From Xanthobacter autotrophicus (GTDB taxonomy: Bacteria > Pseudomonadota > Alphaproteobacteria > Rhizobiales > Xanthobacteraceae), in the NCBI RefSeq assembly GCF_005871085.1, contig NZ_VAUP01000042.1:62001-126000 (forward strand): a stretch of DNA of 64,000 bases, given 5' to 3'. Below, piece after piece: positions 46,436-54,543 of this stretch. The position numbers were made by a program, and so were the translations under genes. Each line of letters starts with the position of its first letter. Position 1 is the first letter of the stretch. The notes under the pieces are model-generated. The model made no database searches. It had not been told where the DNA came from and was given only the letters and a program-made list of their open reading frames with translations.

Positions 46436-48568
46436 GTGATCATCGGCACGGCCGGACATATCGACCATGGCAAGACCACGCTGGTGCGTGCGCTCACCGG
46501 TGTCGATACCGACCGGCTGAAGGAGGAGAAGGCGCGGGGCATCTCCATCGACCTCGGCTTCGCCTACCTGCCTCTGGAGGGCGAGGAGGCGGGCGAAGCC
46601 CAAGCGCATGGCGATGAAGCCCGCCCTCCGGTGCTGGGCTTCGTGGACGTGCCGGGGCACGAAAAATTCGTGCACACCATGCTGTCGGGGGCCAGCGGCA
46701 TCGATTTCGCTTTGCTGGTGGTGGCCGCCGACGACGGGGTGATGCCCCAGACCCGCGAACATCTCGCCATTCTCGACCTCCTCGGCATCCGCCAAGGCAT
46801 CGTCGCCCTCACCAAGGCCGACCTCGTGGACGCCGGGCGCCGCGCCGCGGTGGAGGCGGAGATCGCGGCCCTTCTCGCCCCAACCGCCCTTGCCGGCGCG
46901 CCCATCCACCCCGTTTCCGCCACCACCGGCGAAGGCATCGCCGCCTTGCGCGACGCCCTCGCGGCGGCGGCGCGGCAGCTCGGTCAGCGGGCCGGCGGCG
47001 GGCGCTTCCGCCTCGCGGTGGACCGCAGCTTCACCCTCGCCGGGGCGGGAACGGTGGTGACGGGAACGGTGCTGTCGGGAACCGTCCGCGTGGGCGACCG
47101 GGTCGTCGTCAGCCCATCCGGCCTTGCCGCCCGCGTGCGCTCCATCCGGGCGCAGGACCGGGTGGCGGAGGAAGGCGTCGCCGGCGACCGCTGCGGGCTC
47201 AACCTGGCCGGCGAAGACATCAGCAAGAGCGCCATCGCCCGCGGCGACGTGGTGCTCGATCCGGCGCTGCACGCCCCCTGTGACCATATCGACGCCGAAC
47301 TCACCGTGCTGGCGGGCGAGAAGCGCTCCATCGCCCAATGGCTGCCGGTGCGCCTGCACCATGCGGCGCGGGAGGTGGGGGCGCGGCTGGTGCTGCTGGG
47401 CGATCCCATCGCCCCCGGCGCGTCGGCCAAGGTGCAACTGGTGCTGGAAGAGCCCATCGCGGCGGCGGTGGGCGACCGCTTCGTCATCCGCGACACCTCG
47501 GCTCAGCGCACCATCGGCGGCGGGCGCTTCCTTGACCTGCGTGGGCCCAAACGCAAGCGGCGCACCCCCGAGCGGCTGGCGCAGCTCTCCGCCCTCGCCG
47601 AGCGCGATCCCGCAACAGCTCTGGCGGCCTTGCTGGCCATCGACCCCTATTTCACGGACCTTACCGCCTTCGCCCGCGACCACACCCTCACCGCCGAGGA
47701 GACTGAGGCGCTGGCCGACCGCCTCGGCATCGTGAAGCTTGCGGCCGGCACGTCGACACTTGCCATCACCGCCAGCCGCTTCGCCGATTTCACCGGCCAG
47801 CTGCTGGCGGCGCTGCAGGCCTTCCACGCCGAGAATCCCGACCTGCCGGGCATGGGCCGCGAGCGGCTGCGCCTGCTGCTGGTGCCGCGCCTGCCCGCGC
47901 CGGCCTTCCTGTCCGCCCTGGAGAGCCTCGGCGACACGGTGAAGCGCGAGGGCGCCTGGGTGCGGCTGGCCGGCTTCGAGGTGCGCCTGTCCGCCGCCGA
48001 CGAGGCCCTGTGGAGCCGCATCGCCCCGCTCATCGGCGGCACCGAGCGCTTCCGTCCGCCGCGGGTGCGCGACCTCGCCAGCCTCCTCGGCGTTGCCGAG
48101 CCGGAGGTACGGCGCCTCATGAAGCTCGCCAGCCGCACCGGGCGGGCGGACGAGGTGGCTCACGACCATTTCTTCCTGCGCCCGGTGGTGGCCGAAATGG
48201 TGGAGATCCTGACACGCCTGTCCGGCCCGCGCATCAAGGACGAGTTCACCGCCGCCCAGTTCCGCGACGAGGTCTCCAATGGGCGCAAGGTGGCGATCCA
48301 GATCCTCGATTTCTTCGACCGCCACGGCGTCACCCTGCGCCGGGGCGATCTGCGCCGCATCAACCCGTTCCGGCTGGACCTGTTCGCCGGCTCGGGAAAT
48401 GATGCGACTTCCAGCGATTCGCCGGCGCCGTCGGCGCGGGGAAGAGAAGCGTCCCTGGTGGGGCGTCCGGACTTCAAATCCGGGAGGGGCCGCGAGCCGG
48501 TCCTTGGTGGGTTCGACTCCCACTCTCTTCCGCCAGATCCCCGAAAAGCCCTTGGAAAAGCCAAATGA
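46436..48568 (+). CDS. selB: selenocysteine-specific elongation factor
   Basis: The 710-residue protein carries Sec-tRNA(Sec) to the ribosome and binds the SECIS. It has the GTPase motifs [18 protein letters not shown] and TKAD, beta-barrel domains II and III, and C-terminal winged helices that bind the SECIS (last one [21 protein letters not shown]). The known fold ends near F650. The frame then runs on for 60 residues with no stop, through the whole selC gene, and ends in a TGA that overlaps the ATG of the next gene. A one-base shift would give a stop at 48400-48402, before selC. The start is GTG. Confidence 0.93.
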   Translation: MIIGTAGHIDHGKTTLVRALTGVDTDRLKEEKARGISIDLGFAYLPLEGEEAGEAQAHGDEARPPVLGFVDVPGHEKFVHTMLSGASGIDFALLVVAADDGVMPQTREHLAILDLLGIRQGIVALTKADLVDAGRRAAVEAEIAALLAPTALAGAPIHPVSATTGEGIAALRDALAAAARQLGQRAGGGRFRLAVDRSFTLAGAGTVVTGTVLSGTVRVGDRVVVSPSGLAARVRSIRAQDRVAEEGVAGDRCGLNLAGEDISKSAIARGDVVLDPALHAPCDHIDAELTVLAGEKRSIAQWLPVRLHHAAREVGARLVLLGDPIAPGASAKVQLVLEEPIAAAVGDRFVIRDTSAQRTIGGGRFLDLRGPKRKRRTPERLAQLSALAERDPATALAALLAIDPYFTDLTAFARDHTLTAEETEALADRLGIVKLAAGTSTLAITASRFADFTGQLLAALQAFHAENPDLPGMGRERLRLLLVPRLPAPAFLSALESLGDTVKREGAWVRLAGFEVRLSAADEALWSRIAPLIGGTERFRPPRVRDLASLLGVAEPEVRRLMKLASRTGRADEVAHDHFFLRPVVAEMVEILTRLSGPRIKDEFTAAQFRDEVSNGRKVAIQILDFFDRHGVTLRRGDLRRINPFRLDLFAGSGNDATSSDSPAPSARGREASLVGRPDFKSGRGREPVLGGFDSHSLPPDPRKALGKAK
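48440..48535 (+). tRNA. selC: tRNA-Sec, anticodon UCA
   Basis: The 96-nt sequence has all tRNA-Sec marks: an 8-bp acceptor stem GGAAGAGA/TCTCTTCC, the anticodon loop CTTCAAA with TCA at 48474-48476, a long variable arm (GGGGCCGCGAGCCGGTCC), the T-loop GGTTCGACTCC and an encoded CCA end. It reads the UGA in fdoG. The gene lies wholly inside the 3' part of the selB reading frame. Confidence 0.97.
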
Positions 48569-49080
48569 CGCCGGAGCTTGAACAGGGCACCCAAGACGTC
48601 GCGCCCGAGGCCGCGCCCGCCGCGCCAGCGCCCGGCGTTTCATCACCCGCGCGCGTGGCCTTCCTCGCCCGCCTCGATGCGGCCAAGCACGACGCCGGCG
48701 TGGCCGAGACCGATTTTCGGCGCGAGGCTGCCGCGCGCATCGAACAGCTCGCCGCCGCCCGCGCCCATGCGTGGCGGCGCGCCGACCTCATGGCGGCGCT
48801 GGTCGCCGCCGTGGACGCAACCGAAGATGCCGAGATGGCGGTGGCCGCCGGTCAGGCGTTGCTGCGCACCCGGCTCGGCTGGACCTCCGACAGCGACGCG
48901 CGCACCGAGGTGCTCGCCCGCTTCGCCGCCGTCGCCCTGGCCCTCAGCGAGGCGGATGCCGGCGGCGATCCGCAGGCCGCTCTCGCCGCCTTCGAGGACT
49001 GGTACCTTGAAACCCGGCAGAGCCCATTCTGGTACCTGTTCGAGCACTATCTGAGCGACACGCCCCTGGTGGATTATTGA
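48565..49080 (+). CDS. hypothetical protein in the sel operon
   Basis: I do not recognise this 171-residue protein. It has an Ala/Pro-rich start, a helical, coiled-coil-like middle (VAFLARLDAAKHDAGVAETDFRREAA is part) and an aromatic C-terminus (FWYLFEHYLSDTPLVDY). No cysteine, signal peptide or metal motif is seen. Its ATG overlaps the end of the selB frame (ATGA), so it is coupled to selB and lies 30 bp after selC. The tight link suggests a role in Sec biology or formate metabolism, but nothing in the sequence proves it. Confidence 0.65.
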   Translation: MTPELEQGTQDVAPEAAPAAPAPGVSSPARVAFLARLDAAKHDAGVAETDFRREAAARIEQLAAARAHAWRRADLMAALVAAVDATEDAEMAVAAGQALLRTRLGWTSDSDARTEVLARFAAVALALSEADAGGDPQAALAAFEDWYLETRQSPFWYLFEHYLSDTPLVDY

Positions 49081-49090
49081 GCGTGCGGGC

Positions 49091-49498
49091 ATGCCCAAGA
49101 TGAAGACCGGTAAGATGAAGACCCGCAAAACCACGGATTTCGACCGCTGGCTGTCCGCCACCTATGGCGAGAACGGCAGCTTCACCGCGCTCGTGGTACT
49201 GGTGCGCATCGAGGAGCCGCAGGTGCTGCCGCTTGCCTCCACTTTCCTCAACATCGTGGGCGACGAGGTGAGCTGGGCCGAGGTCGCCGCCCTGTTCGCC
49301 GGTGCCCGGCAGACCTGGGACGGCGCGGCCTTCTTCGCCCAGCTCGATGCCGATGGCCCGCTGGAAAATGGGGAAGCGCGCGGACGCCTGCGGGCGCTGG
49401 AGCAGCGCCTCGACGCCGACCGGCTGGTGATCAACCAGGGCGACTTCTTCGACACCCAGGGCCGCCGGCTGAAGGTGGAGGAAATCTCCCCGAATTAA
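49091..49498 (+). CDS. hypothetical protein, last gene of the sel run
   Basis: I do not recognise this 135-residue protein. A basic start (MPKMKTGKMKTRKTTDFDRW) is followed by an alpha/beta-looking region (ALVVLVRIEEPQVLPLASTF) and a GDFFDTQGRRLKVEE end. No cysteine or signal peptide is present. It starts 10 bp after the 171-residue gene. A GTGCGGGC stretch precedes the ATG, with no strong ribosome site, so it is probably translated from the upstream gene's mRNA. The repeat copy at 49506 follows. Confidence 0.6.
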   Translation: MPKMKTGKMKTRKTTDFDRWLSATYGENGSFTALVVLVRIEEPQVLPLASTFLNIVGDEVSWAEVAALFAGARQTWDGAAFFAQLDADGPLENGEARGRLRALEQRLDADRLVINQGDFFDTQGRRLKVEEISPN

Positions 49499-49505
49499 GA
49501 CCATC

Positions 49506-49553
49506 AGCATCAGTCGTTGACCGATGCCGAGTGGGTACGCTCAAGCGACGCGC
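49506..49553. repeat. dispersed hairpin repeat, copy C
   Basis: AGCATCAGTC, gtt, GACCGATGCC (49506-49528) is followed by a diverged tail (GAGTGGGTACGCTCAAGCGACGCG). It lies between two convergent genes. The first arm has two changes against copy B, so the stem is weaker. Confidence 0.65.
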
Positions 49554-50255
49554 CTATTCGATGGGGAAATCGAAATAGGTGTCGGGGAAGGGCTCGGCCT
49601 TCAGGGTGAAGTGCCACCATTCCTTGTCGAATGGCTGGAAGCCGTGCCGCGCCATGAGGCCGGAGAGCCTGTCGCGGTTCGCCTTCTGCGCCCTGGTCAC
49701 CGCATCCGAGCCGGGCCACGAGCGCGGGCTGAACAGGTCGAACGGCGTGCCCATGTCGAGATCGGCGCCGGTGGCGCGGTCGAACAGGGTCAGATCCAGC
49801 GTCGAGCCGCGCGAATGGCCGGAGCGGGCGGCGATATAGCCTTCGGCGAACAGGTCCTTCTTGTCCACGTCGGGATAGAAGGTGGCCTTGGTGCGGGTGT
49901 CGGCGAGATCGCTCGCCCATCGGGCGAAGTGCGCCACCGCGCGGGCGGGACGGTAGCAATCGAACAGGCGCAGGCCGAGGCCGCTCGCCTTCGCTTCCGC
50001 CGCCACGGCGGCCAACGCCTCGGCGGCCGGGCGGGTGAGGAAGCAGCGCACGGCGCCATAGCCGTCCACCCGCGTGCCGACGAAATTGTCCGAGCCGAAA
50101 TAGCGCACGTCGAACACGGCGTCCGGCACCAGCGTGGCCACATCCACGAACAGGGCCGGACGGTCGGTGCGGGCATCGGCCGCCAGCGGCAGGCCGGCGA
50201 TGCTCAGGGCAAGGGCAGCGGGCTTCACCAGTCGGTCCATCAGGAAAGAGGGCAT
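49554..50255 (-). CDS. D-alanyl-D-alanine dipeptidase, VanX/DdpX type
   Basis: The 233-residue protein has a signal peptide (LVKPAALALSIAGLPLAADA) and the VanX zinc-site motifs: SGHSRGSTLDLTL (His and Asp ligands), the catalytic Glu and third ligand in EWWHF, and the CYRPARAVAHFARW region. It cleaves D-Ala-D-Ala in the periplasm, as the chromosomal DdpX enzymes do for wall recycling. No van resistance genes are near. The ATG at 50255 is preferred for a full signal; 50240 is possible. Confidence 0.88.
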   Translation of the reverse strand: MPSFLMDRLVKPAALALSIAGLPLAADARTDRPALFVDVATLVPDAVFDVRYFGSDNFVGTRVDGYGAVRCFLTRPAAEALAAVAAEAKASGLGLRLFDCYRPARAVAHFARWASDLADTRTKATFYPDVDKKDLFAEGYIAARSGHSRGSTLDLTLFDRATGADLDMGTPFDLFSPRSWPGSDAVTRAQKANRDRLSGLMARHGFQPFDKEWWHFTLKAEPFPDTYFDFPIE

Positions 50256-50360
50256 GGCGGGGTTCGCGGGAGACGGTGCGCGATCATATGAGCGTCCCGC
50301 GCCGATGAAAACCGGCGCGAGGGCGGTGGTGTCGGAGCTTATGCACAGCACCGGCCCACT

Positions 50361-50700
50361 CCCTCTCCCGCTTGCGGGGGAGGGGTGGGGTGGGGGCAGA
50401 GGCGGCAGGGACGGAATACAAGCGGCGGGCCCTGGCGGAGAAAGCCTGCCCCCTCCCTGCCCTCCCCCGCACGCGGGAGAGGGTTCGCATCGCTCTCAGT
50501 CCCAAACCCTCCCGCCATCCCGCGCCGGCCAGCTCCTTCTCCCGCGTGCCGGGGAGGGTCGGGGTGGGGGCAGAGGCGGCAGGGACGGAATACAAGCGGC
50601 GGGCCTGGCGGAGAAAGCCTGCCCCCTCCCTGCCCTCTCCCGCATGCGGGGGAGGGTTCGCATCGCTCTCAATCACCAACCCTCCCGCCATCCCAAGTCG
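50361..50700. repeat. two-copy tandem direct repeat, period 174 bp
   Basis: The block starting GGGGTGGGGGCAGAGGCGGC at 50387 returns at 50561, a shift of 174 bp, and the match covers nearly the full period. Each unit has inverted CCCTCTCCCGC and GCGGGAGAGGG words at its ends. A short third fragment (GGGAGAGGGTTCGCA) lies near 50783. The units differ by small changes, so the duplication is not brand new. Confidence 0.75.
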
Positions 50701-50718
50701 GCCAGCACACTCCCCCGC

Positions 50719-50782
50719 CTGAACTCGGCTTTTGCCGAGTTCAGCTCCTAAGGACCGAAGCCGGAAACATCCGGCTTCGGTC
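50719..50782. repeat. two adjacent perfect hairpins
   Basis: CTGAACTCGGC (50719-50729) pairs with GCCGAGTTCAG (50734-50744) around TTTT. GACCGAAGCCGGA (50753-50765) pairs with TCCGGCTTCGGTC (50770-50782) around AACA. Neither is followed by a T-tract, but stems of 11 and 13 bp with no mismatch are strong. They could be terminators, or leftovers of a mobile repeat. Confidence 0.7.
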
Positions 50783-50932
50783 GGGAGAGGGTTCGCACCG
50801 TGCCCGGTCGAAGCAGCAGAGCTTCAGGCTGATCCAACGTCGGCCCGGCACACCCCATCCCTTGCGCCGCCACGCTCTGGCGGAAACGGCCGGGCGGGGG
50901 TATCCCTGCCCGCCTCGGTGGGAGAGCGGTGC

Positions 50933-51685
50933 GTGATCGTCGATCCGGTGTTCTATGCGGCGGCGGTGCCGGCGACGATCCTGGTGGGCATGTCGAAGGG
51001 CGGGTTCACCGGCCTGTCGGTCCTTGCCCAGCCCATCCTGGCGCTGGCCATGTCCCCCATCCAGGCCGCCGCCATCCTTCTGCCGGTGCTCATCGTGCAG
51101 GACGTGGTGAGCCTTTATGCCTATTGGCGGCGCTGGAGCGTGGCCGAGCTGCGCCGCACCCTGCCGGCCGCGGTGGTGGGCATCGTCATCGGCTACCTGC
51201 TGGCGGCGTCCGTCTCCGACCAGGCGGTGGCCCTGGGCATCGGGCTTCTCTCCATCGCCGAGGCCGCCCGCCATGCCCTGTCGAAGGGGCTCAAGCGACC
51301 GGCGGGCGAGGCCGGGCGGGGGTCGGCGGCGCTGTGGAGCGCGGTGGCGGGCTTCGTCAGCATGATCGCCAATGCCGGCGGCCCGCCCATGATGATCTAC
51401 CTGCTGCGCCGGCCCCGCCTCTCGCCCGAGCAGTTCGCAGCAACCACCGCCGCCTTCTTCTCGGTGGTCAACTGGGTGAAGGTGCCGTTCTTCCTCGCCC
51501 TCGGCCAGATCACGGGGGCGAACCTTGCCACCTCGGCGGTGCTGCTTCCGGTGGCGATCATCGCCACCTTCGCCGGCGTGCAGCTGGTGCGGCGGGTGCC
51601 GGCCGACCGCTTCTTCGGCATCATCTACCTCATCCTCGCCGCGGTGGGTGCGAAGCTGGTCCATGACGGCCTGCCGGGCTTCTGA
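50933..51685 (+). CDS. TauE/SafE family membrane exporter (second)
   Basis: The 250-residue protein has about eight helices with the family motifs GMSKGGFTGLSVLAQPIL and VAGFVSMIANAGGPPMMIYLL. It belongs to a different branch from the gene at 28924. The family moves sulfite or organosulfonates; the substrate is not clear. The GTG at 50933 has GGGAGAG seven bases upstream; frames above it run through repeats. It is convergent with marR. Confidence 0.85.
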   Translation: MIVDPVFYAAAVPATILVGMSKGGFTGLSVLAQPILALAMSPIQAAAILLPVLIVQDVVSLYAYWRRWSVAELRRTLPAAVVGIVIGYLLAASVSDQAVALGIGLLSIAEAARHALSKGLKRPAGEAGRGSAALWSAVAGFVSMIANAGGPPMMIYLLRRPRLSPEQFAATTAAFFSVVNWVKVPFFLALGQITGANLATSAVLLPVAIIATFAGVQLVRRVPADRFFGIIYLILAAVGAKLVHDGLPGF

Positions 51686-51757
51686 ACGGAGCCTAAGGCC
51701 TGCCGCCGACTGCCCGCTCGTTGGGCGCCTGTTCCTTGGACCCTGGTCTGCTCATAA

Positions 51758-52270
51758 TTAGAGCAGATCGAAAGGGGTCTGCCGCCCGCCGTGCGTGGCG
51801 ACGATTTTTTTCATGATCTCAATGAACTGGCCCTGCTCTTCAGGGCTCAGCATCTCCACCGTCGCGGCATGGGCCTTCCGGGCCATGGCTTCCATTTCCT
51901 CCAGCAGGCGCCGCCCGTCCTCGGTCAAGGCGCAGCTTTGGGACCGGCGGTCCGTGGCCGAGGTGCCGCGCCGCACCAACCCTCGCGTTTCAAGGCGTTT
52001 GAGGGCGCCGGTGGTGGTGGTGCGGTCCAGCGCCACGATGCGCGAGAGGGTGGTCTGGTCCGCAGCCTCCCGCCCCGCCAAAGCCGACAGCAGGCTGTAT
52101 TGTACCGGCGTCACACCAAATGGGGCGCACAGCTCAGAAAACAGGCTGACATGGATCTGGTGCACCCGCCGGGCGAGGAAGCCGGGCCGGTCGGACAAAG
52201 GCCACCCCTCGCCGGCCGCATTCTCCACACTTGCCTTCGATACATTTGATTTTGCTTGTGATTTCGTCAC
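51758..52270 (-). CDS. MarR family transcriptional regulator
   Basis: The 170-residue protein has the MarR winged helix: TPVQYSLLSALAGREAADQT, then ALDRTTTTGALKRLETRGLVRR (recognition helix) and ATDRRSQSCALTEDGRRL (wing). Proteins of this size usually bind a small aromatic ligand and repress a nearby gene. It is divergent from the amidohydrolase-led operon, which is the obvious target. The palindrome at 52354-52367 may be its operator. The stop codon lies in the loop of a small hairpin at 51747-51767. Confidence 0.9.
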   Translation of the reverse strand: MTKSQAKSNVSKASVENAAGEGWPLSDRPGFLARRVHQIHVSLFSELCAPFGVTPVQYSLLSALAGREAADQTTLSRIVALDRTTTTGALKRLETRGLVRRGTSATDRRSQSCALTEDGRRLLEEMEAMARKAHAATVEMLSPEEQGQFIEIMKKIVATHGGRQTPFDLL

Positions 52271-52308
52271 ACCCGCGATCCCTTCCGGCGCCCGCGCCGG
52301 CCCAAGTT

Positions 52309-52346
52309 TTGATCCAGATCAAATTCTGGCACATGCCGTGCATAAC
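52309..52346 (+). promoter_or_regulatory. FixK/FNR-type box and -10 element for the catabolic operon
   Basis: TTTGATCCAGATCAAA (52308-52323) holds a perfect FixK/FNR site, TTGAT-N4-ATCAA. A -10-like CATAAC begins at 52341, 18 nt after the box, which is class II activator geometry. The amidohydrolase ATG is 92 bp past the box. Toward marR no -10 is visible at the matching distance. Confidence 0.65.
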
Positions 52347-52353
52347 GGAAATA

Positions 52354-52367
52354 CGAAGCATACTTCG
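52354..52367. promoter_or_regulatory. palindromic operator candidate
   Basis: CGAAG, cata, CTTCG is an inverted repeat right at the expected transcription start of the operon promoter. Such placement fits a repressor such as the divergent MarR protein. Confidence 0.45.
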
Positions 52368-52414
52368 CTTTTTCAATGCGGCGCGCCACCGCGCAAATAT
52401 GGACGGAGATCCAG

Positions 52415-53692
52415 ATGGCTGAACCTGCGGGCTACGATATCCTCCTCAAGGGCGGACATGTCATCTGCCCCGCCTCCGGCATTGACGGCACCTATGACGT
52501 GGCGATCCGCGACGGACTGATCGCGGCGGTGGAACAGACCATCCTGCCGTCGAGCGCGGTGGAGACCATCGACGTCTCCGGCAAGCTGGTGCTGCCGGGC
52601 ATGATCGACACCCACGGCCACGTCTACCAGTACGTCACCGGCCGCTTCGGCCTGAACCCGGACATGGTGGGCGTGCACTCTGGCGTCACCACCGTCATCG
52701 ACCAGGGCGGCCCCTCCTGCATGACCCTGCCGGGGTTCCGGAAGTTCATCGCCGAACCTGCCGATACCCGGATCTATGCGTTCCTCTCGGCCTATCTGGT
52801 GGGCGGGCTGGAGGGTCATTACTACCCGAACCTGTACAGTCCCGAAGGTGTCGATATCGACGCCACCGTACGCTCCGCCGTCGCCAACCGCGACCTGGTG
52901 CGCGGCATCAAGGGCCATGCGGAAATCGGCGGCTTCGCCCGCTGGGGCATCAAGGTGATGGAGATGGCGGCGGAGATCGCCCGCCGCGCCGAAGTCCCGC
53001 TCTACGTGCATTTCGGCACCCTGTGGGGCCTGCCCGAGAGCGGCGCCAACGGCGAGGATGCCGACACCATCCTGGAGCGCGTCATCCCGCTGCTGAAGGA
53101 AGGCGACGTGCTGGCCCATCCCTTCACCCGCCATCCCGGCGGCTTCGTGAACCAGCAGGGCGAGGTCCATCACGTCATCCGCGCCGCCCTCGACCGCGGC
53201 CTGAAGGTGGATGTGGGCCACGGTAGCCACTTCTCCTACCGCCTTGCGAAAAAAGCTATTTCCGCCGGCGTGGTGCCGCACACGCTGGGTGCCGACATGC
53301 ATGGCTACAACACCCATGTGCCCCCGCCCGCCGGCACTCCGGCCGAGCACTATGACGACGAGAACCACCCCTTCAAGGGCCAGGCCCGCTTCAGCCTGAC
53401 CCAGGCCATGAGCTCCATGATGGCCCTCGGCCTGTCGCTTCAGGACGTGGTGCCCATGGTCACCAGCAACCCGGCGCAGATGATCGGCCTCACCGATCGC
53501 CTCGGCGCGCTGAAGGTGGGCTATGCGGCCGATGTCTCGGTGCTGGACGACCATCGCGGCCGCTTCCTGCTGCGCGACAACGAAGACACCAAGGTGATCG
53601 CCGAGCGCCTGCTCACCCCGGCCTTTTGCCTGCGCGCCGGCAAGCGCTTTGACGCCGACGCGCCCATCCTGCCCCAGGCGGTGGCGGCGTGA
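52415..53692 (+). CDS. amidohydrolase, dihydroorotase/D-aminoacylase-like metallohydrolase
   Basis: The 425-residue protein is an amidohydrolase-superfamily enzyme: metal ligands H67 and H69 in GMIDTHGHVYQ, a lysine in RGIKGHAEIGG at the place of the bridging carboxylated Lys, and LYVHFGT, VGHGSHFSYRLA and LGADMHG in later strands. It should open an amide, lactam or cyclic ureide. The ATG at 52415 has GGAG nine bases upstream. It leads the operon, and the hydrolase behind it overlaps by GTGA. The pairing with a molybdenum hydroxylase suggests ring hydroxylation followed by ring opening. Confidence 0.85.
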   Translation: MAEPAGYDILLKGGHVICPASGIDGTYDVAIRDGLIAAVEQTILPSSAVETIDVSGKLVLPGMIDTHGHVYQYVTGRFGLNPDMVGVHSGVTTVIDQGGPSCMTLPGFRKFIAEPADTRIYAFLSAYLVGGLEGHYYPNLYSPEGVDIDATVRSAVANRDLVRGIKGHAEIGGFARWGIKVMEMAAEIARRAEVPLYVHFGTLWGLPESGANGEDADTILERVIPLLKEGDVLAHPFTRHPGGFVNQQGEVHHVIRAALDRGLKVDVGHGSHFSYRLAKKAISAGVVPHTLGADMHGYNTHVPPPAGTPAEHYDDENHPFKGQARFSLTQAMSSMMALGLSLQDVVPMVTSNPAQMIGLTDRLGALKVGYAADVSVLDDHRGRFLLRDNEDTKVIAERLLTPAFCLRAGKRFDADAPILPQAVAA

Positions 53693-54543
53693 GCGGGGCC
53701 TCCGCTCCGGCCCCGCAGGCGGCGTGGGACACCCTGTCCCAGGCTGAGCGGGATGCCGCCTACAACAACAACGCCGCAGTGCCGGACAGCGCGGCGTGGG
53801 TGGCGGCGCGCGACCTTGCGGCGGCTGGATTCCGCGCCACGGCGCAGGCCCATCTCGATATCCCCTATGGCGACGGCGCGCGGCAGAAGCTGGACCTTTA
53901 TCCCGGCCAGCCGGGTGCGCCGGGCCTGGTCTTCATCCATGGCGGCTACTGGCAGCGCAACACCCGCGAGGCCTTCGCCCATTATGCGCAGGGCCTGCTG
54001 GCCCATGGCTGGTCGGTGGCCCTGCCCGGCTACACGCTGGCGCCCGAGGCCCGCCTCGGCCAGATCGTGGCGGAGATCGGCGCAGCGCTGGACCTTATCG
54101 CCCGGGATGGCGCGGCCTATGGCGTCACCGGCCCGCTGGTGGTCTCCGGCTGGTCCGCCGGCGCGCAGCTGGCGGTGATGCAGCTGGACCATCCAGCGGT
54201 CGCCGCCGGGCTCGCCGTGTCCGGCGTCTATGAGCTGGCGCCGATCCGCGACACCTTCCTGAATGGCCCGCTCGACCTATCGGATGAAGACATCGCGGCC
54301 TGTTCGCCGCTGCGCCATGCCCCGTCGCAAAAGCCGCTCGCCATCGCCTACGGCACGGCGGAACTGCCGGCCCTGGTGCACGATTCCCGTGCGCTCGCCG
54401 CCCGGCGGACGGCGGCCCACGCGCCGGGCGCGCTGCTGCCCATCGCCGGCGCCAACCACTTCTCCATCCTCGATGAATTGCGCCGCCCCGACGGCCAGCT
54501 GGTGCGCGCCGCCCTCGACCTGATGGCAGGAGCCGCCGCATGA
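53689..54543 (+). CDS. alpha/beta hydrolase, arylformamidase-like
   Basis: The 284-residue protein has the oxyanion motif HGGYWQ, nucleophile elbow GWSAGAQ and the catalytic His in AGANHFSIL. This set is typical of kynurenine formamidase-like hydrolases. It would cut an amide or ester made by the other enzymes of the operon. The GTG start overlaps the amidohydrolase stop, and its stop overlaps the next gene (ATGA). No other kynurenine genes are near, so a different N-formyl or N-acyl substrate is likely. Confidence 0.85.
   Translation: MSGASAPAPQAAWDTLSQAERDAAYNNNAAVPDSAAWVAARDLAAAGFRATAQAHLDIPYGDGARQKLDLYPGQPGAPGLVFIHGGYWQRNTREAFAHYAQGLLAHGWSVALPGYTLAPEARLGQIVAEIGAALDLIARDGAAYGVTGPLVVSGWSAGAQLAVMQLDHPAVAAGLAVSGVYELAPIRDTFLNGPLDLSDEDIAACSPLRHAPSQKPLAIAYGTAELPALVHDSRALAARRTAAHAPGALLPIAGANHFSILDELRRPDGQLVRAALDLMAGAAA

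Larger units (their letters stand above)
50256..50932. other. gap of about 680 bp made of repeats and hairpins, no gene
   Basis: No coding frame is supported. From left to right it holds a short leader, the 174-bp tandem repeat (50361-50700), and two perfect hairpins (50719-50744 and 50753-50782). About 150 bp then lead to the second TauE gene. All frames through it have the look of repeat translations. Confidence 0.6.

Noticed and set aside
49554-50255. Vancomycin resistance vanX
   Set aside because: No vanH, vanA, vanR or vanS genes are near, and chromosomal VanX-like dipeptidases are common in Gram-negative bacteria.
50361-50700. CRISPR-like array
   Set aside because: There are only two units of 174 bp, no short spacers and no cas genes.
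52157-52270. FixK/FNR box at 52309 as a regulator of marR
   Set aside because: At the matching distance toward marR there is no -10-like sequence, while one is present toward the amidohydrolase.
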